Source of the DNA: Candidatus Edwardsbacteria bacterium
Lineage (GTDB): Bacteria; Edwardsbacteria; AC1; EtOH8
Direction: 5' to 3'
DNA length: 64,000 nucleotides
Assembly (NCBI GenBank): GCA_018821925.1
Contig: JAHJLF010000075.1
Span: forward strand, 25,781 to 89,780
Part shown: piece after piece, positions 24,202 to 31,786 of the stretch
Numbering within the stretch: position 1 is the stretch's first letter
How the letters are laid out: each line of letters opens with the position of its first letter
Translations under genes and position numbers: made by a program
The notes under the pieces: generated by a model
The model's database searches: none
Told to the model about the DNA's origin: nothing
The model's input: only the letters and a program-made list of their open reading frames with translations

Positions 24202-26484
24202 ATGAAAAAACCTCTCGGTATTCGCAAGATCGCCTTCCTGGGCGATTACCTCCCGCGAAAGTGCGGCATCGCAACCTTCACCACGGACCTGCGCACCTCG
24301 GTGGCGGCGGAGTTCCCCGCCACCCAGTGCCTGGTGGTTCCGGTCAATGACGTCGAGGGCGGCTACGATTACCCGCCGGAGGTGCGGTTCGAGATCGCGG
24401 AGCAGGACCTGCCGTCCTATTTGCGGGCGGCCGATTTTCTCAACATCACCAATGTGGACGTCCTCTGCGTGCAGCACGAGTTCGGCATCTACGGCGGGGC
24501 GGCCGGCAGCCACCTGCTGGCCCTGCTGCACAAGCTGCGGATGCCCATCGTCACCACGCTCCACACCATCCTGCGCGAGCCCAATCTCGAACAGCGGCGG
24601 GTGATGCGCGAATTGATCCGGCTGTCCACCCGGCTGGTGGTGATGTCCGAAAAGGGCCGGGAGTTTCTGCTGGACGTCTATCAGGCGCCAGCCGACAAGG
24701 TAGACCTCATTCCCCACGGCATCCCCGAGATGCCCTTCGCCGATCCCAATTATTTCAAGGACGAGTTCGGGGTGGCCGGCAAGCAGGTACTGCTCACCTT
24801 CGGGCTTCTTTCGCCGAACAAGGGCATCGAGTATGCCCTGCGGGCCCTGCCGGCCATCATCGCCGAGTTTCCCAACACGGTCTACATCGTGGTGGGGCAG
24901 ACCCACCCCAACCTCCTGCGCGAGGAGGGCGAGTCCTACCGATTGAGCCTGGAGCGGATGGCCAAGGAGCTGGGGGTCCAGAAGCACGTGGTGTTCTTCA
25001 ACCGCTTCGTCGAGCTGGAGGAGCTGACCCGGTTCATCGGCGCTACGGACATCTACCTTACCCCCTACCTGACCGAATCGCAGATAACCTCGGGCACCCT
25101 GGCCTACGCCTTTGGGGCCGGCAACGCGGTGGTGTCCACCCCCTACTGGCACGCCAAAGAATTGCTGACCGAGGAACGCGGCAAATTAGTGCCGTTCCGC
25201 GACCCGGAGTCCATTTCCGGGGCCGTCATCGGCCTGCTGCACGACGGACCGCTGCGCCATTCGATGCGTAAGAACGCCTATCAATTGGGGCGGGGCATGG
25301 TGTGGAACCGGGTGGCACATCTTTACGTGGAATCCTTCCGCCGGGCCGGCCAGGAGCACAGCTTCGTGGGGCGAAAATCCTCGCCCATCAAGACCCTTGA
25401 CGAACAGCCCGATCAGCTGCCGGCTCTGAAGCTGGACCACCTGTACCGCCTGAGCGACTCGACCGGGATATTCCAGCACGCCAGCTTCACGGTCCCCAAT
25501 TTTGCCGAGGGCTACTGCACTGATGATAACGCCCGGGCCCTGCTGCTGACGCTGATGCTTCAGCAGGCGGGGCACAGCACGCCGCGCACCAACGAGCTGG
25601 CCGCCACCTATTCCGCCTTTTTGAACCACGCCTTCGTCCGCAAGACCCGCCGCTTCCGCAATTTCATGAGCTTCGACCGGCGCTGGCTGGAGGATGTCGG
25701 CTCGGAGGATTGCCATGGCCATGCCCTGTGGGCGCTGGGACTTTGCATGGGGCATGCCGGCCACGGCAGTTTCCATATGCTGGCGGCGGAGCTCTTCGAA
25801 CAGGCCCTGCCGGTTGCCCCCGGACTGACCTCGCCCCGGGCCTGGGCCTTCGCCCTGATCGGCATAGATGAATACCTGCGGCGCTTAAGCGGCGACCGGC
25901 GGGCCAGCCAGATCCGGGAATCGCTGACCGCCAAGCTGATGCAGCGCTACGCCGATGCCGCCACCGAAGACTGGCAATGGTTCGAGGACGTGGTCTCCTA
26001 CACCAATGCCAAGCTGCCGCACTCCCTGATCATCAGCGGCCGCAGCATGAACAATGCCGAGATGCTGGAGATCGGCCTCAAAACGCTACGCTGGCTGGTC
26101 AAGGTGCAAACCTCAGATACCGGTTCCTTCCGGCCGGTCGGCTCCAACGGGTTCTTCCCCAAGGATCAGGCCCGGGCCCTGTTCGACCAGCAGCCGATCG
26201 AGGCCCAGGCCACGGTATCGGCCTGCATCGAGGCCTACTCCGCCACCGGCGACATGTACTGGGCGGCCGAGGCCCGCCGGGCCTTCGAATGGTTTTTGGG
26301 ACGGAACGATCTGGGCCTGGCCTTGTACGATTCCACCACCGGGGGCTGCCGCGACGGCCTGCATGTCGACCGGGTCAGCCAAAACCAGGGGGCCGAGTCA
26401 ACCCTGGCCTTCCTGCTGGCGCTGGCGGAGATGCAGACCCTCCAAAGCACCCTCAGCAGTTTCAAAGAACCGTCGGGCGAATAG
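24202..26484 (+). CDS. GT4-family glycosyltransferase fused to a six-hairpin-like domain
   Basis: 760 residues. Residues 1-390 are a GT-B glycosyltransferase of family 4: FLGDYLPRKCGIATFTTDL, VCVQHEFGIYGG, TTLHTILREPN, LTFGLLSPNKGIEYALRALP and the nucleotide-site segment TPYLTESQITSGTLAYAFGAG. Residues about 400-755 are alpha-helical with a six-hairpin look (NFAEGYCTDDNARALLL, FMSFDRRWLEDVGSEDCHGHALWALG). A GH130 phosphorylase gene follows 2 bases later, so the pair probably makes and recycles a mannose-containing oligosaccharide. Distinctly GC-rich compared with the flanks, possibly acquired as a block. Confidence 0.85.
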   Translation: MKKPLGIRKIAFLGDYLPRKCGIATFTTDLRTSVAAEFPATQCLVVPVNDVEGGYDYPPEVRFEIAEQDLPSYLRAADFLNITNVDVLCVQHEFGIYGGAAGSHLLALLHKLRMPIVTTLHTILREPNLEQRRVMRELIRLSTRLVVMSEKGREFLLDVYQAPADKVDLIPHGIPEMPFADPNYFKDEFGVAGKQVLLTFGLLSPNKGIEYALRALPAIIAEFPNTVYIVVGQTHPNLLREEGESYRLSLERMAKELGVQKHVVFFNRFVELEELTRFIGATDIYLTPYLTESQITSGTLAYAFGAGNAVVSTPYWHAKELLTEERGKLVPFRDPESISGAVIGLLHDGPLRHSMRKNAYQLGRGMVWNRVAHLYVESFRRAGQEHSFVGRKSSPIKTLDEQPDQLPALKLDHLYRLSDSTGIFQHASFTVPNFAEGYCTDDNARALLLTLMLQQAGHSTPRTNELAATYSAFLNHAFVRKTRRFRNFMSFDRRWLEDVGSEDCHGHALWALGLCMGHAGHGSFHMLAAELFEQALPVAPGLTSPRAWAFALIGIDEYLRRLSGDRRASQIRESLTAKLMQRYADAATEDWQWFEDVVSYTNAKLPHSLIISGRSMNNAEMLEIGLKTLRWLVKVQTSDTGSFRPVGSNGFFPKDQARALFDQQPIEAQATVSACIEAYSATGDMYWAAEARRAFEWFLGRNDLGLALYDSTTGGCRDGLHVDRVSQNQGAESTLAFLLALAEMQTLQSTLSSFKEPSGE

Positions 26485-26486
26485 CG

Positions 26487-27992
26487 ATGAACAAAATAAT
26501 CGTCTCCCACAAAGATAATATTGCCCCTGCCATAATGCCTCCGGCGGTACAGGCAAAACGCATCGGTCCGGTGATCTCACCGGACCGTTCCCGGGTGTTA
26601 TTGCGGCCCTTCTATCCCGCCCGGAAAAGCATTGCCCGGAGGATCGTGGCCCGGGTGATGGCCCTTACCGCTGAAGCGGCAGCCCAATTGCTGGCATCGG
26701 TGCTTAGCGAGTTCAAAGACCGGCATGAAAACGTCGAGCAGACCTTCCTCAACCGCTTCAAGCAGGTGCAGGCGTATCTTAAGGACCGGCAGGAAACCCC
26801 GCCGGAGAAACAGTTATTGATCGGATCCTATTTTTCGCACGAATATTCGCCGGAGTCGGCGGCCCTGTTCAATCCGTCCATTGTGCCGCACCCCAACCAG
26901 GCCGGGCTTCCCGATGGCTCGCTCCGTTTTGTCTTAAGTCTGCGGGCCACCGGGGAGGGGCACATCTCCTCCATCACCTTCCGCACCGGCACCGTCAGCG
27001 CCCAGCACCGCATCAAACTGACGCCGCTGGTACCCTTTGTTACCGAGCCGGAGCCCCTGTCCAACGCCACCTATCAGAAAGAGCTCTTCGCCCGCAAACT
27101 TCAGGAGGCGGGCCTGCACAGTAACTTCTGCCGGCGGGTGGTGGCTCAGCTTCCCGGGGAATTCGTTTTGGACGACCTGCGCCGGATGCTGAAAGCCGAG
27201 CGCCGGAAAATGACCCCGGTCGACGCCCTGGCCGACCGGGCCGCCCAAGGCGTCCTGCTGCTGGCCGAATCCAACTACCAGGTGCGGTTCGATCCCGCCA
27301 GCCACCTGGCCCAGCGGATCCTCTTTCCCTCGGTGCCCAGCCAGAGCAACGGCATCGAGGACGCCCGGTTTGTCATGTTCCGGGACGAGGACGGCAGCAT
27401 CACCTACTACGCCACCTACACCGCCTACGACGGCAGGATCACCCTGCCCCAGCTGTTGGAGACCAAAGATTTTATCCAATTCAAGTTCCTGACCCTCAAC
27501 GGCCCGGCCGTCCAGAACAAGGGCATGGCCCTGTTCCCCCGCAAGATCGACGGGCGTTACGCCATGCTGTCGCGCCAGGACGACCAGAATATTTTATTGA
27601 TGTACTCCGACAATATCCACTTCTGGCAGACGCCCAAAATGCTGCTGCAGCCGGCCCAGCCCTGGGAGATGGTCAAGATCGGCACCTGCGGCTCACCCAT
27701 AGAGACCGAGGCCGGCTGGTTAGTGCTGAGCCACGGGGTCGGCCCCATGCGGAAGTACTGCCTGGGCGCCTTTTTGCTGGACCTTAAAGACCCCTCGCGG
27801 GTGATCGGCCGCCTGCGCCAGCCGCTGTTGTCGCCAAATGAGGACGAGCGCGAAGGCTACGTGCCCAATGTGGTTTACACCTGCGGCGCTCTGCTGCACG
27901 GCCGGGAGCTGGTGATTCCTTACGCCATGAGCGACTATGCCAGCAACTTTGCCACCGTGCCGCTGGACGCCCTGCTGGCGGCGATGGAATGA
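26487..27992 (+). CDS. GH130-family glycoside phosphorylase
   Basis: 501 residues. GH130 enzymes phosphorolyse or synthesise beta-mannosides. Family marks: NPSIVPHPNQ, FSHEYSPESAALFNPS, NGIEDARFVMFRDEDGSITYYATYTAYDG (with the catalytic Asp expected in IEDAR), NKGMALFPRKIDGRYAMLSRQD, GTCGSPIETEAGWLVLSHGVG and VYTCGALLHGRELVIPYAMSD. The true start is the ATG at 26487, 2 bases after the glycosyltransferase stop; an open frame reaching back to 25977 only reads antisense to codon use of the previous gene. Exact substrate unknown. Confidence 0.88.
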   Translation: MNKIIVSHKDNIAPAIMPPAVQAKRIGPVISPDRSRVLLRPFYPARKSIARRIVARVMALTAEAAAQLLASVLSEFKDRHENVEQTFLNRFKQVQAYLKDRQETPPEKQLLIGSYFSHEYSPESAALFNPSIVPHPNQAGLPDGSLRFVLSLRATGEGHISSITFRTGTVSAQHRIKLTPLVPFVTEPEPLSNATYQKELFARKLQEAGLHSNFCRRVVAQLPGEFVLDDLRRMLKAERRKMTPVDALADRAAQGVLLLAESNYQVRFDPASHLAQRILFPSVPSQSNGIEDARFVMFRDEDGSITYYATYTAYDGRITLPQLLETKDFIQFKFLTLNGPAVQNKGMALFPRKIDGRYAMLSRQDDQNILLMYSDNIHFWQTPKMLLQPAQPWEMVKIGTCGSPIETEAGWLVLSHGVGPMRKYCLGAFLLDLKDPSRVIGRLRQPLLSPNEDEREGYVPNVVYTCGALLHGRELVIPYAMSDYASNFATVPLDALLAAME

Positions 27993-28037
27993 ACGATAGA
28001 TAAGAGTGTTTAGATTATAGATTTTAGGGATTATCCT

Positions 28038-28084
28038 TGTCACACTGAGAGGCCTTGATTGCCCGGCAAGCTGAATGTGTGACA
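28038..28084. repeat. Short CTGAG-type inverted-repeat element
   Basis: TGTCACACTGAG at the left and GTGTGACA at the right; the outer 8 bases are a perfect inverted repeat. It lies between the GH130 gene and the cassette array. Confidence 0.5.
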
Positions 28085-28131
28085 ACATACAAGGTGCGTA
28101 ATTCTATCCCCGGGTTGTGGATATATACACC

Positions 28132-28160
28132 TTTACCTGACGATTAAAATAAAATATACA
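28132..28160 (+). promoter_or_regulatory. Possible promoter reading into the cassette array
   Basis: TTTACC (28132-28137), 17-base spacer, TATACA (28155-28160), in an AT-rich stretch just before the first recombination point at 28181. It would play the part of an integron Pc promoter. Confidence 0.35.
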
Positions 28161-28180
28161 CGCGCTTCGCCGATCCAGTA

Positions 28181-28197
28181 GTTAGCCGCCACCCACC
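28181..28197 (+). repeat. Cassette 1 left end (inverted repeat)
   Basis: GTTAGCCGCCACCCACC; complementary at 15 of 17 positions to 28800-28816, which leads into the attC of the same cassette. Confidence 0.75.
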
Positions 28198-28212
28198 AAT
28201 AGGAGATTGACA

Positions 28213-28788
28213 ATGGAAGGAATATTTGCTCTACCCTACTCGGAGTATGAAGCAATCTTGCAGACCCAGAAATTCTTCAAAAAGAACGATGGATTTGCTG
28301 TTCTCGTACCTACAAGTCGGCAACAAAAAGGAATTGACTTCATTATTCTTAACACTCTCAACTCAAAGGTGCTACGGGTCCAAGTCAAGAGTTCACGTTC
28401 ATATGTTCATCCAAGCCCACCGAATAAGTCGAAAGACGAGCACCATATTTACAATTTTTGGTTCAACAATTTTCTCAACAGGTACGAACCGAATACCGCC
28501 GATGTATACTTGCTATTCGGCTTATACCCCATCTACAACAACAAAAGCAACATCAAGTCAAAGAAAAAGTTCTGGAAGAGTATTATCCTTGCGCTCACTG
28601 ACTCTGAGATGAAGAAGTTGCTGGATCAAGTAAAGACAAAGAAGGAAAACAAGCCGGATCGGTTCTTCGGCATCAGTTTTAACGATCCCAATAAAATTAT
28701 CGGCAAACGCGGCTTCCCCGATAGACCTGATTTGACTGCCCATATTCTCGATACTAAGATCGGTGAATTACTCAACAAGCTGAAGTAG
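28213..28788 (+). CDS. Predicted PD-(D/E)XK-fold nuclease-like protein in cassette 1
   Basis: 191 residues from the ATG at 28213, with ribosome site AGGAG 7 bases upstream. No assigned family is recognised. Residues 36-60 (TSRQQKGIDFIILN, KVLRVQVKSSRSY) match the core of PD-(D/E)XK nucleases: an Asp in GIDF, then Q-V-K on the next strand, the QxK variant. The rest is Lys-rich and AT-rich in codon use, unlike the neighbours. Only gene of its cassette, bounded by recombination-type repeats. A DNA-processing or restriction role is plausible but inferred; it could also be a host-take-over or unknown cassette function. Confidence 0.6.
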   Translation: MEGIFALPYSEYEAILQTQKFFKKNDGFAVLVPTSRQQKGIDFIILNTLNSKVLRVQVKSSRSYVHPSPPNKSKDEHHIYNFWFNNFLNRYEPNTADVYLLFGLYPIYNNKSNIKSKKKFWKSIILALTDSEMKKLLDQVKTKKENKPDRFFGISFNDPNKIIGKRGFPDRPDLTAHILDTKIGELLNKLK

Positions 28789-28799
28789 CAAATTCACGT

Positions 28800-28816
28800 G
28801 GTGGGCGGCAGCTAAC
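28800..28816 (+). repeat. Cassette 1 right end (inverted repeat)
   Basis: GGTGGGCGGCAGCTAAC, partner of 28181-28197. Its last seven bases are the R'' core of the attC-like site. Confidence 0.75.
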
Positions 28817-28914
28817 AAACGGGTTTTGCAGCTCGTAAGAATAGCACGCGCAATGCCGTTTCACGGCCACGTTCTCGCCAGAAGCAGACAGGCGCAAACC
28901 CGCAAATGTTATAT
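28810..28914 (+). other. attC-like recombination site of cassette 1
   Basis: R'' AGCTAAC and R' GTTATAT bound 105 bases. Inside, AAACGGGTTTTGC pairs with GCGCAAACCCGC, leaving unpaired bases as attC sites do, with variable terminal loops between. The predicted cut is after the G at 28908. Confidence 0.65.
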
Positions 28915-28928
28915 GACATAACCAGCCC
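28908..28928 (+). repeat. Cassette 2 left end (inverted repeat)
   Basis: Twenty-one bases beginning GTTATATGACATAACC, complementary at 20 of 21 positions to 30470-30490. Confidence 0.8.
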
Positions 28929-28990
28929 AACTTAACAGGGTGCCCGCCGTCCATGGTGGGCAAGGAATTATTTTTTGTATCAGGTAAACA

Positions 28991-29611
28991 ATGAAAGAAA
29001 CACGATTATTCTCTTATAAAATGACACACGATACTGGATTTGCTCCAAATCCTTTCGGTGGATTTCTAACCTTAGCAACATGCAAGCCTAAAATACGGGA
29101 ATGTAAAAAAGTGGGTGACTGGATTGCCGGTTTTACATCAGGCCAATTAAATGGTGAAAAAGTTGGAGATGAAAAGTTAATATATCTGATGAAAGTTACC
29201 GACAAGATATCATTCAAAGACTATTGGAACGATCCAAAACATGAAAAGAGAAAGCCAAATATAGATTCTCAGGTAGTTATTGAAAAGAGAGGGGATAATA
29301 TATATATGCCCCTTGTTGAAACACCAAGAACTTTTTCGGATTTTAGGCAGATTCCTAACCATAATCATACTGAAAAAAACAAAGGAAAAGATTTAAGTGG
29401 AAAATATGTTTTAGTTTCAAATGTTTTTTATTACTTTGGCTCAAAACCTATAATTATACCAAATGATATCAGACCCAAAGTCCCGAAAGGTCAGTCAAGT
29501 CATGGTTCGAGAACTTACGACACGAAAGTAATTAATGATTTTTTATCATACATGGGGTCAAAATATCAAAAAGGAAGGCAGGGTCAACCTCATTCATGGT
29601 TTAATAAATAA
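28991..29611 (+). CDS. Nmad2-like protein (nucleotide-modification-associated domain 2)
   Basis: 206 residues. The N-terminus (FSYKMTHDTGFAPNPFGGFL, TLATCKPKIRECKKVGDWIAG) and the later YVLVSNVFYYFG match what I know of the Nmad2 family, found next to DNA base-modification genes in phages and defence-type islands. Its biochemical activity is not established. AT-rich and Lys-rich, unlike the host genes. The stop and the next ATG share one base (TAATG), so it is translationally coupled to the Nmad3-like gene. Carried with it in one attC-bounded cassette. Ribosome site weak (AGGTAA). Confidence 0.7.
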   Translation: MKETRLFSYKMTHDTGFAPNPFGGFLTLATCKPKIRECKKVGDWIAGFTSGQLNGEKVGDEKLIYLMKVTDKISFKDYWNDPKHEKRKPNIDSQVVIEKRGDNIYMPLVETPRTFSDFRQIPNHNHTEKNKGKDLSGKYVLVSNVFYYFGSKPIIIPNDIRPKVPKGQSSHGSRTYDTKVINDFLSYMGSKYQKGRQGQPHSWFNK

Positions 29612-30426
29612 TGAAAGTTATATTAAGTCGTAAAGGGTTTGATTCAAGTTATGGGGGTCAGCCAAGTCCAATTTTACCGGATGGAACCTTACTGTCTCTT
29701 CCAATACCAGCGAGAAATGATGTTTTTAAGTTTTCTGATTTACGTTATCAAGATAAATCATATTATGAAATTATAAAGAAGCTTAAACCGAACAGTAAAA
29801 TAAAAAAAGATTATACATGCCATCTTGATCCAGATATAAGAAGGGATGTGGTAAAAAGAGGCCCTTCATGGAAAGGGTTGTTTGGACAAATGGGCAGTGC
29901 TCAAGGGCATTTAAACAATGAAAATGTTGGACTTGATGATATATTTATATTCTTTGGATGGTTTAAAGAAACAGAATATACACACGCTGGGATCCAATAC
30001 ATAAAAAATGCTCCTGATTTACATGTAATTTTTGGCTATTTCCAAATCGGTCAAATTTATAAATCATATGATGATTTACCCAATTTGGCAAAATATCATT
30101 CTCATGCTAATAAATTTTCAATTGATAAAAACAATTGTATATATGAAGCTAAAGAATCTTTGAGCTTTAACAACAGAATTTCAGGTTGTGGTTGTCTGAA
30201 ATATAACAAGACATTAGTATTAACAAAAGAAGGTGAGAATAAAAGCCACTGGGATTTGCCGGATTATTTTAAAGGCGTAAAGATATCATATCATTCAATA
30301 AATTCTTTTAAACAAGATTATTTTGATTCTGCCAAGAAAGGACAAGAATTTGTTATTGAAAATAATGAGAGTATAGTTGAATGGACAAAGAATGTTATTA
30401 AGAATTATGATAGTTCTTTATTGTAA
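29611..30426 (+). CDS. Nmad3-like protein (nucleotide-modification-associated domain 3)
   Basis: 271 residues. It opens MKVILSRKGFDSSYGGQPSP followed by ILPDGTLLSLPIP, the recognisable start of the Nmad3 family; HLDPDIRR, FGQMGSAQGHLNNENVG and DIFIFFGWF are further conserved-looking blocks. Nmad3 proteins occur with base-modification systems; a role in recognising or making a modified nucleotide is inferred, not shown. Coupled to the Nmad2-like gene with a one-base overlap. No known modification enzyme (methylase, glycosyltransferase, TET/JBP oxygenase) is in the array, so the pair travels alone. Confidence 0.7.
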   Translation: MKVILSRKGFDSSYGGQPSPILPDGTLLSLPIPARNDVFKFSDLRYQDKSYYEIIKKLKPNSKIKKDYTCHLDPDIRRDVVKRGPSWKGLFGQMGSAQGHLNNENVGLDDIFIFFGWFKETEYTHAGIQYIKNAPDLHVIFGYFQIGQIYKSYDDLPNLAKYHSHANKFSIDKNNCIYEAKESLSFNNRISGCGCLKYNKTLVLTKEGENKSHWDLPDYFKGVKISYHSINSFKQDYFDSAKKGQEFVIENNESIVEWTKNVIKNYDSSLL

Positions 30427-30469
30427 AAACGCCTACGCTGCCCTGGCTTCGGCTAATTTATACGGGGAT

Positions 30470-30490
30470 GGGCTGGTTATGCCATATAAC
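30470..30490 (+). repeat. Cassette 2 right end (inverted repeat)
   Basis: Begins GGGCTGGTTATGCC and ends ATATAAC; partner of 28908-28928 with one mismatch. Confidence 0.8.
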
Positions 30491-30575
30491 AGCGGTTACC
30501 CGGCTACGGCCATTCGGCCTTCGCCCAAATTGGCTCCCGTTGGTTGCCAACTTCGCAAAGCCGCAAACGTTAGCA
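30484..30575 (+). other. attC-like recombination site of cassette 2
   Basis: R'' ATATAAC and R' GTTAGCA bound 92 bases. AGCGG pairs with CCGC near the ends, and an internal hairpin GGCC/GGCC lies near 30507-30520. Predicted cut after the G at 30569; the DNA beyond starts TTAGCACTACTA. Confidence 0.65.
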
Positions 30576-30595
30576 CTACTATTTAAGGTGGTAGA

Positions 30596-30961
30596 ATGAA
30601 ATTCTGCTGGGTGACCATAAACGTAAAGGACATGGAACGGTCCCTGTCATTTTACCGGGACCTTCTGGGCCTGGAGATAAAACGCAAAATGAACCCCAAC
30701 CCCGACATGGAGATCATCTTTCTAGGCTCCGGGGAAACGCAGGTGGAGCTTATCTGCAATAAAAAGGCCGGCGATATTGTCGCCGGCAAAGACATCTCCC
30801 TGGGCTTCGAGGTGGATTCCTTGGACAAATTCAGCGAGGTGTTAAAGGCCAAGAACATTCCCATCCATTCCGGGCCCTTCCAGCCCAACCCCCACATCAA
30901 ATTCCTGTACATCCTCGACCCGGATGGAGTAAAGATCCAGTTGGTGGAAAACATAAAATAA
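30596..30961 (+). CDS. Glyoxalase/VOC-family protein
   Basis: 121 residues, one VOC module: FCWVTINVKDMERSLSFYRDLLGLEI at the start, LICNKKAG and LGFEVDSLDKFSEVLKAKNI in the middle, FLYILDPDGVKIQLVENI at the end with the usual metal-site Glu position late in the chain. VOC proteins include glyoxalase I, dioxygenases and antibiotic-binding proteins; the reaction cannot be assigned. GC-rich host-like composition. Its ATG is only 27 bases beyond the last attC core site, so it could be the first gene of a third cassette, but no matching right-end attC was found. Confidence 0.85.
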   Translation: MKFCWVTINVKDMERSLSFYRDLLGLEIKRKMNPNPDMEIIFLGSGETQVELICNKKAGDIVAGKDISLGFEVDSLDKFSEVLKAKNIPIHSGPFQPNPHIKFLYILDPDGVKIQLVENIK

Positions 30962-31056
30962 GAACCGGGCGGAGACCAGCCACAGCGTCAGTATATTTTA
31001 CCAAATCTATAATTAGCATCCATTTATAAAAAACAACAACAACGAAACGATGATTA

Positions 31057-31181
31057 TAATTAGCCCAGTCGTTTACGGCTGGGAAAGCGGATAAAGCAAA
31101 ATGTAAAAGGCCATTAACGGCCTTACGAGGGGACTATTTTCGTTTATTATCAATCCCAGGCCTGAAGGCCTGGGCTAATTA
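31057..31181. repeat. REPIN-like element
   Basis: Two 20-base hairpins face each other: CCCAGTCG TTTA CGGCTGGG (31064-31083) and CCCAGGCC TGAA GGCCTGGG (31155-31174), flanked by TAATTAG (31057) and CTAATTA (31175) as inverted ends. A third hairpin AAGGCC/GGCCTT sits between. This two-REP inverted layout is typical of REPINs moved by RAYT transposases; no RAYT gene is in the window. Confidence 0.65.
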
Positions 31182-31225
31182 AATATACGCATTGCGATTT
31201 TAAAATAATTCTTTAGGTATATATT

Positions 31226-31786
31226 GTGAATATGCATTGGAAAACCAGATCCACACGATACATCTTACAGGATAAATGGATATCCCTACGGGCTGATTCA
31301 TGCATCATGCCTAATGGAAACATCATCGAGCCCTATTATATTTTGGAATACCCGGATTGGATCAATGTTGTCCCGATAACAATCGATAATGAAATTATTC
31401 TGACCAAACAATACCGCCACGGCATAAAACAAACTATATTGGAAATACCCTGCGGGATAATTGAACCTTCTGATAAAACACCGACGGATGCGGCAAAAAG
31501 AGAATTGTTGGAAGAGACCGGTTATTCATCGGATGATTTCATCGAGCTTTGCAAATTATCTCCAAACCCGGCAAATCATATCAATACAACTCATTGTTTT
31601 TTGGCTCGAAACGTTACTTTGAATGCCAAAACAAATTTGGACCATTCGGAACAAATAGAAATACTGAAAATACCGTTATCAGAAGTGAAAGCTTTGTTGA
31701 AAAATAATCAAATACGACAGACCTTGCATGTCTCGGCGTTATTTTACGCCCTCGAATATTTGAAGGAACACGGTTCTAACCCATGA
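31226..31786 (+). CDS. Nudix hydrolase, ADP-ribose pyrophosphatase-like
   Basis: 186 residues. The Nudix box is recognisable in IPCGIIEPSDKTPTDAAKRE followed by LLEETGYS; the helix part REL-EETG is intact, while the loop carries one extra residue and Asp in place of the first Glu. IILTKQYRHGIKQTILEIP before the box resembles ADP-ribose and nucleoside-diphosphate-sugar hydrolases. The GTG at 31226 has AGG 9 bases upstream; an ATG two codons later is the alternative. It overlaps recO by 4 bases. AT-richer than recO. Confidence 0.82.
   Translation: MNMHWKTRSTRYILQDKWISLRADSCIMPNGNIIEPYYILEYPDWINVVPITIDNEIILTKQYRHGIKQTILEIPCGIIEPSDKTPTDAAKRELLEETGYSSDDFIELCKLSPNPANHINTTHCFLARNVTLNAKTNLDHSEQIEILKIPLSEVKALLKNNQIRQTLHVSALFYALEYLKEHGSNP

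Larger units (their letters stand above)
28181..30575 (+). mobile_element. Two-cassette integron-like array without an integrase in view
   Basis: Cassette 1 runs about 28182-28908 and cassette 2 about 28909-30569. Each ends in an attC-like hairpin (28810-28914; 30484-30575) with core sites of type AAC...GTT. The first 16-20 bases of each cassette are complementary to the bases leading into its own attC, not its neighbour's. This is the pattern produced when circular cassettes recombine at G/TT. Contents: one nuclease-like gene in cassette 1, Nmad2 and Nmad3 in cassette 2. Both are much more AT-rich than the host sequence. No tyrosine recombinase gene lies in the window, so this would be a CALIN-type cluster. 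Confidence 0.7.

Noticed and set aside
25977..26486. Upstream extension of the GH130 frame
   Set aside because: Overlaps the glycosyltransferase in another frame and reads low-complexity Arg/Gly/Pro; the ATG at 26487 fits the family start.
28181..28816. Terminal inverted repeats of an ordinary transposon
   Set aside because: No transposase and no target duplication; the repeats end in AAC/GTT core sites and the second block has different repeats matched only to itself, which fits cassettes better.
30377..30586. Open frame across the end of the Nmad3-like gene and the attC site
   Set aside because: It reads through the attC hairpin and its translation is repeat-derived.
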